A program made the position numbers and the translations under genes. From Lachnospiraceae bacterium (GTDB taxonomy: Bacteria; Bacillota; Clostridia; Lachnospirales; Lachnospiraceae), in NCBI GenBank assembly GCA_017536965.1, contig JAFWCK010000021.1:1-43448 (forward strand): a DNA stretch of 43,448 nucleotides, read 5' to 3'. How positions within the stretch are numbered: the first letter of the stretch is position 1; each line of letters starts with the position of its first letter. Under the pieces are notes generated by a model that ran no database searches, was not told the DNA's origin, and saw only the letters and a program-made list of their open reading frames with translations. Positions 43,076 through 43,448 of the stretch are shown here, piece after piece.

Positions 43076-43448
43076 TTATGCTCTTCCGTAAATATCCAAA
43101 ATATCCGAAGGAATATGTGTTTTAATAAAATCACTTTCAAGAGCAGCCGTGCAGGCAGCCTGATAAGTTTCCGGCAGTTTTTCAAATGCGGAAAGGGTTT
43201 GCGGATCTGCTTTATATAAGTTTAAATCGGCTGCCTCGCCCAAAGGCAGTTTCTTTTTGATCCCTTCCAGGCCGGCATAGATCATCAGTGCAAATGCCAG
43301 ATACGGATTTGCAGCAGGGTCTGGAGAACGCAGTTCCATACGGCGGTACTCTCCTGCTGCAGCAGGGATCCGGACAAGCTGCGATCGGTTTTCGGCTGAC
43401 CAGGATACATAGGCAGGAGCTTTGTGCTGTCCCAAACGAAGATAAGAA
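43076..43448 (-). CDS. glnA: Glutamine synthetase, C-terminal part (cut by window)
   Basis: Only the last 124 codons are present; the gene continues beyond the right edge. YVSWSAENRSQLVRIP and EYRRMELRSPDPAANPYLAFA match the C-terminal part of type I glutamine synthetases, which join ammonia to glutamate using ATP. In this family the RS residues contact ATP and the ELRSPDPAANPYL segment contacts glutamate and metal. It is followed 15 bases later by the ANTAR regulator gene on the same strand. Confidence 0.92.
   Translation of the reverse strand, partial: SYLRLGQHKAPAYVSWSAENRSQLVRIPAAAGEYRRMELRSPDPAANPYLAFALMIYAGLEGIKKKLPLGEAADLNLYKADPQTLSAFEKLPETYQAACTAALESDFIKTHIPSDILDIYGRA

Noticed and set aside
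1-43448. CRISPR arrays, insertion sequences, prophage or rRNA genes
   Set aside because: I saw no regularly spaced direct repeats, transposase or phage genes, or rRNA sequence in the window.

Overview
The window is the replication-origin region of a low-to-mid-GC Gram-positive chromosome, most likely an anaerobic member of the Clostridia. The evidence is the gene order dnaA-dnaN-(S4 protein)-recF-gyrB-gyrA on one side of oriC and rpmH-rnpA-yidD-yidC-jag-mnmE-mnmG-rsmG-parA-parB-serS on the other. Three perfect B. subtilis-type parS sites, a Lachnospiraceae/Clostridia-like zinc-ribbon, ferredoxin and ANTAR gene set, and lipobox-type lipoproteins agree with this. I cannot fix the family or genus from sequence alone.

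Layout. Positions 1-1801 (minus) hold the start of a Tad/Flp-type pilus ATPase gene (CpaF-like, cut by the window edge), overlapped by a CpaE/TadZ-like gene with a degenerate P-loop. Positions 2039-2476 (plus) encode a small DUF4854-like lipoprotein. Positions 2491-5978 (minus) hold a two-gene operon of a PocR-domain AraC regulator and an aconitase-superfamily hydratase. Positions 6202-14733 (minus) carry gyrA, gyrB, recF, the S4 gene, dnaN and dnaA. The origin spans about 13.1-15.1 kb and is bipartite: perfect DnaA boxes lie between dnaA and rpmH, and a very AT-rich segment lies between dnaA and dnaN. Positions 15161-22137 (plus) encode ribosomal protein, RNase P protein, membrane insertion and tRNA/rRNA modification genes. 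A divergent alpha/beta hydrolase-fold gene (22144-22920, minus) is inserted before parA-parB-serS (23163-26159). parS sites lie in rsmG (two) and just upstream of parA (one).

Positions 26199-31259 contain tRNA-Arg(CCT), a structured leader and a complete branched-chain amino acid ABC transporter (livK, livH, livM, livG, livF). An internal terminator after livK probably keeps the binding protein more abundant than the rest. Positions 31331-33038 hold an acyl-ACP thioesterase gene overlapped by a four-TM protein resembling SLATT/S-4TM effectors. The remainder is accessory metabolism, largely transcribed against replication: a zinc-ribbon/SH3b membrane protein, a divergent UroD-like methyltransferase/PucR-type regulator pair, a DUF4298 gene, a GH3 glucosidase with reversed domain order, a Crp/Fnr regulator divergent from a zinc-ribbon and ferredoxin pair, and an ANTAR regulator downstream of glutamine synthetase (cut by the right edge).

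There is no CRISPR array, phage, transposon or obvious genomic island. The best candidates for something less described are the four-TM effector-like protein beside the thioesterase (31.3-33.0 kb), the UroD-like/PucR pair without a corrinoid protein (34.8-37.8 kb), the hydratase/PocR operon (2.5-6.0 kb) and the Asp-elbow hydrolase between parS sites (22.1-22.9 kb). None is proven novel from sequence alone.
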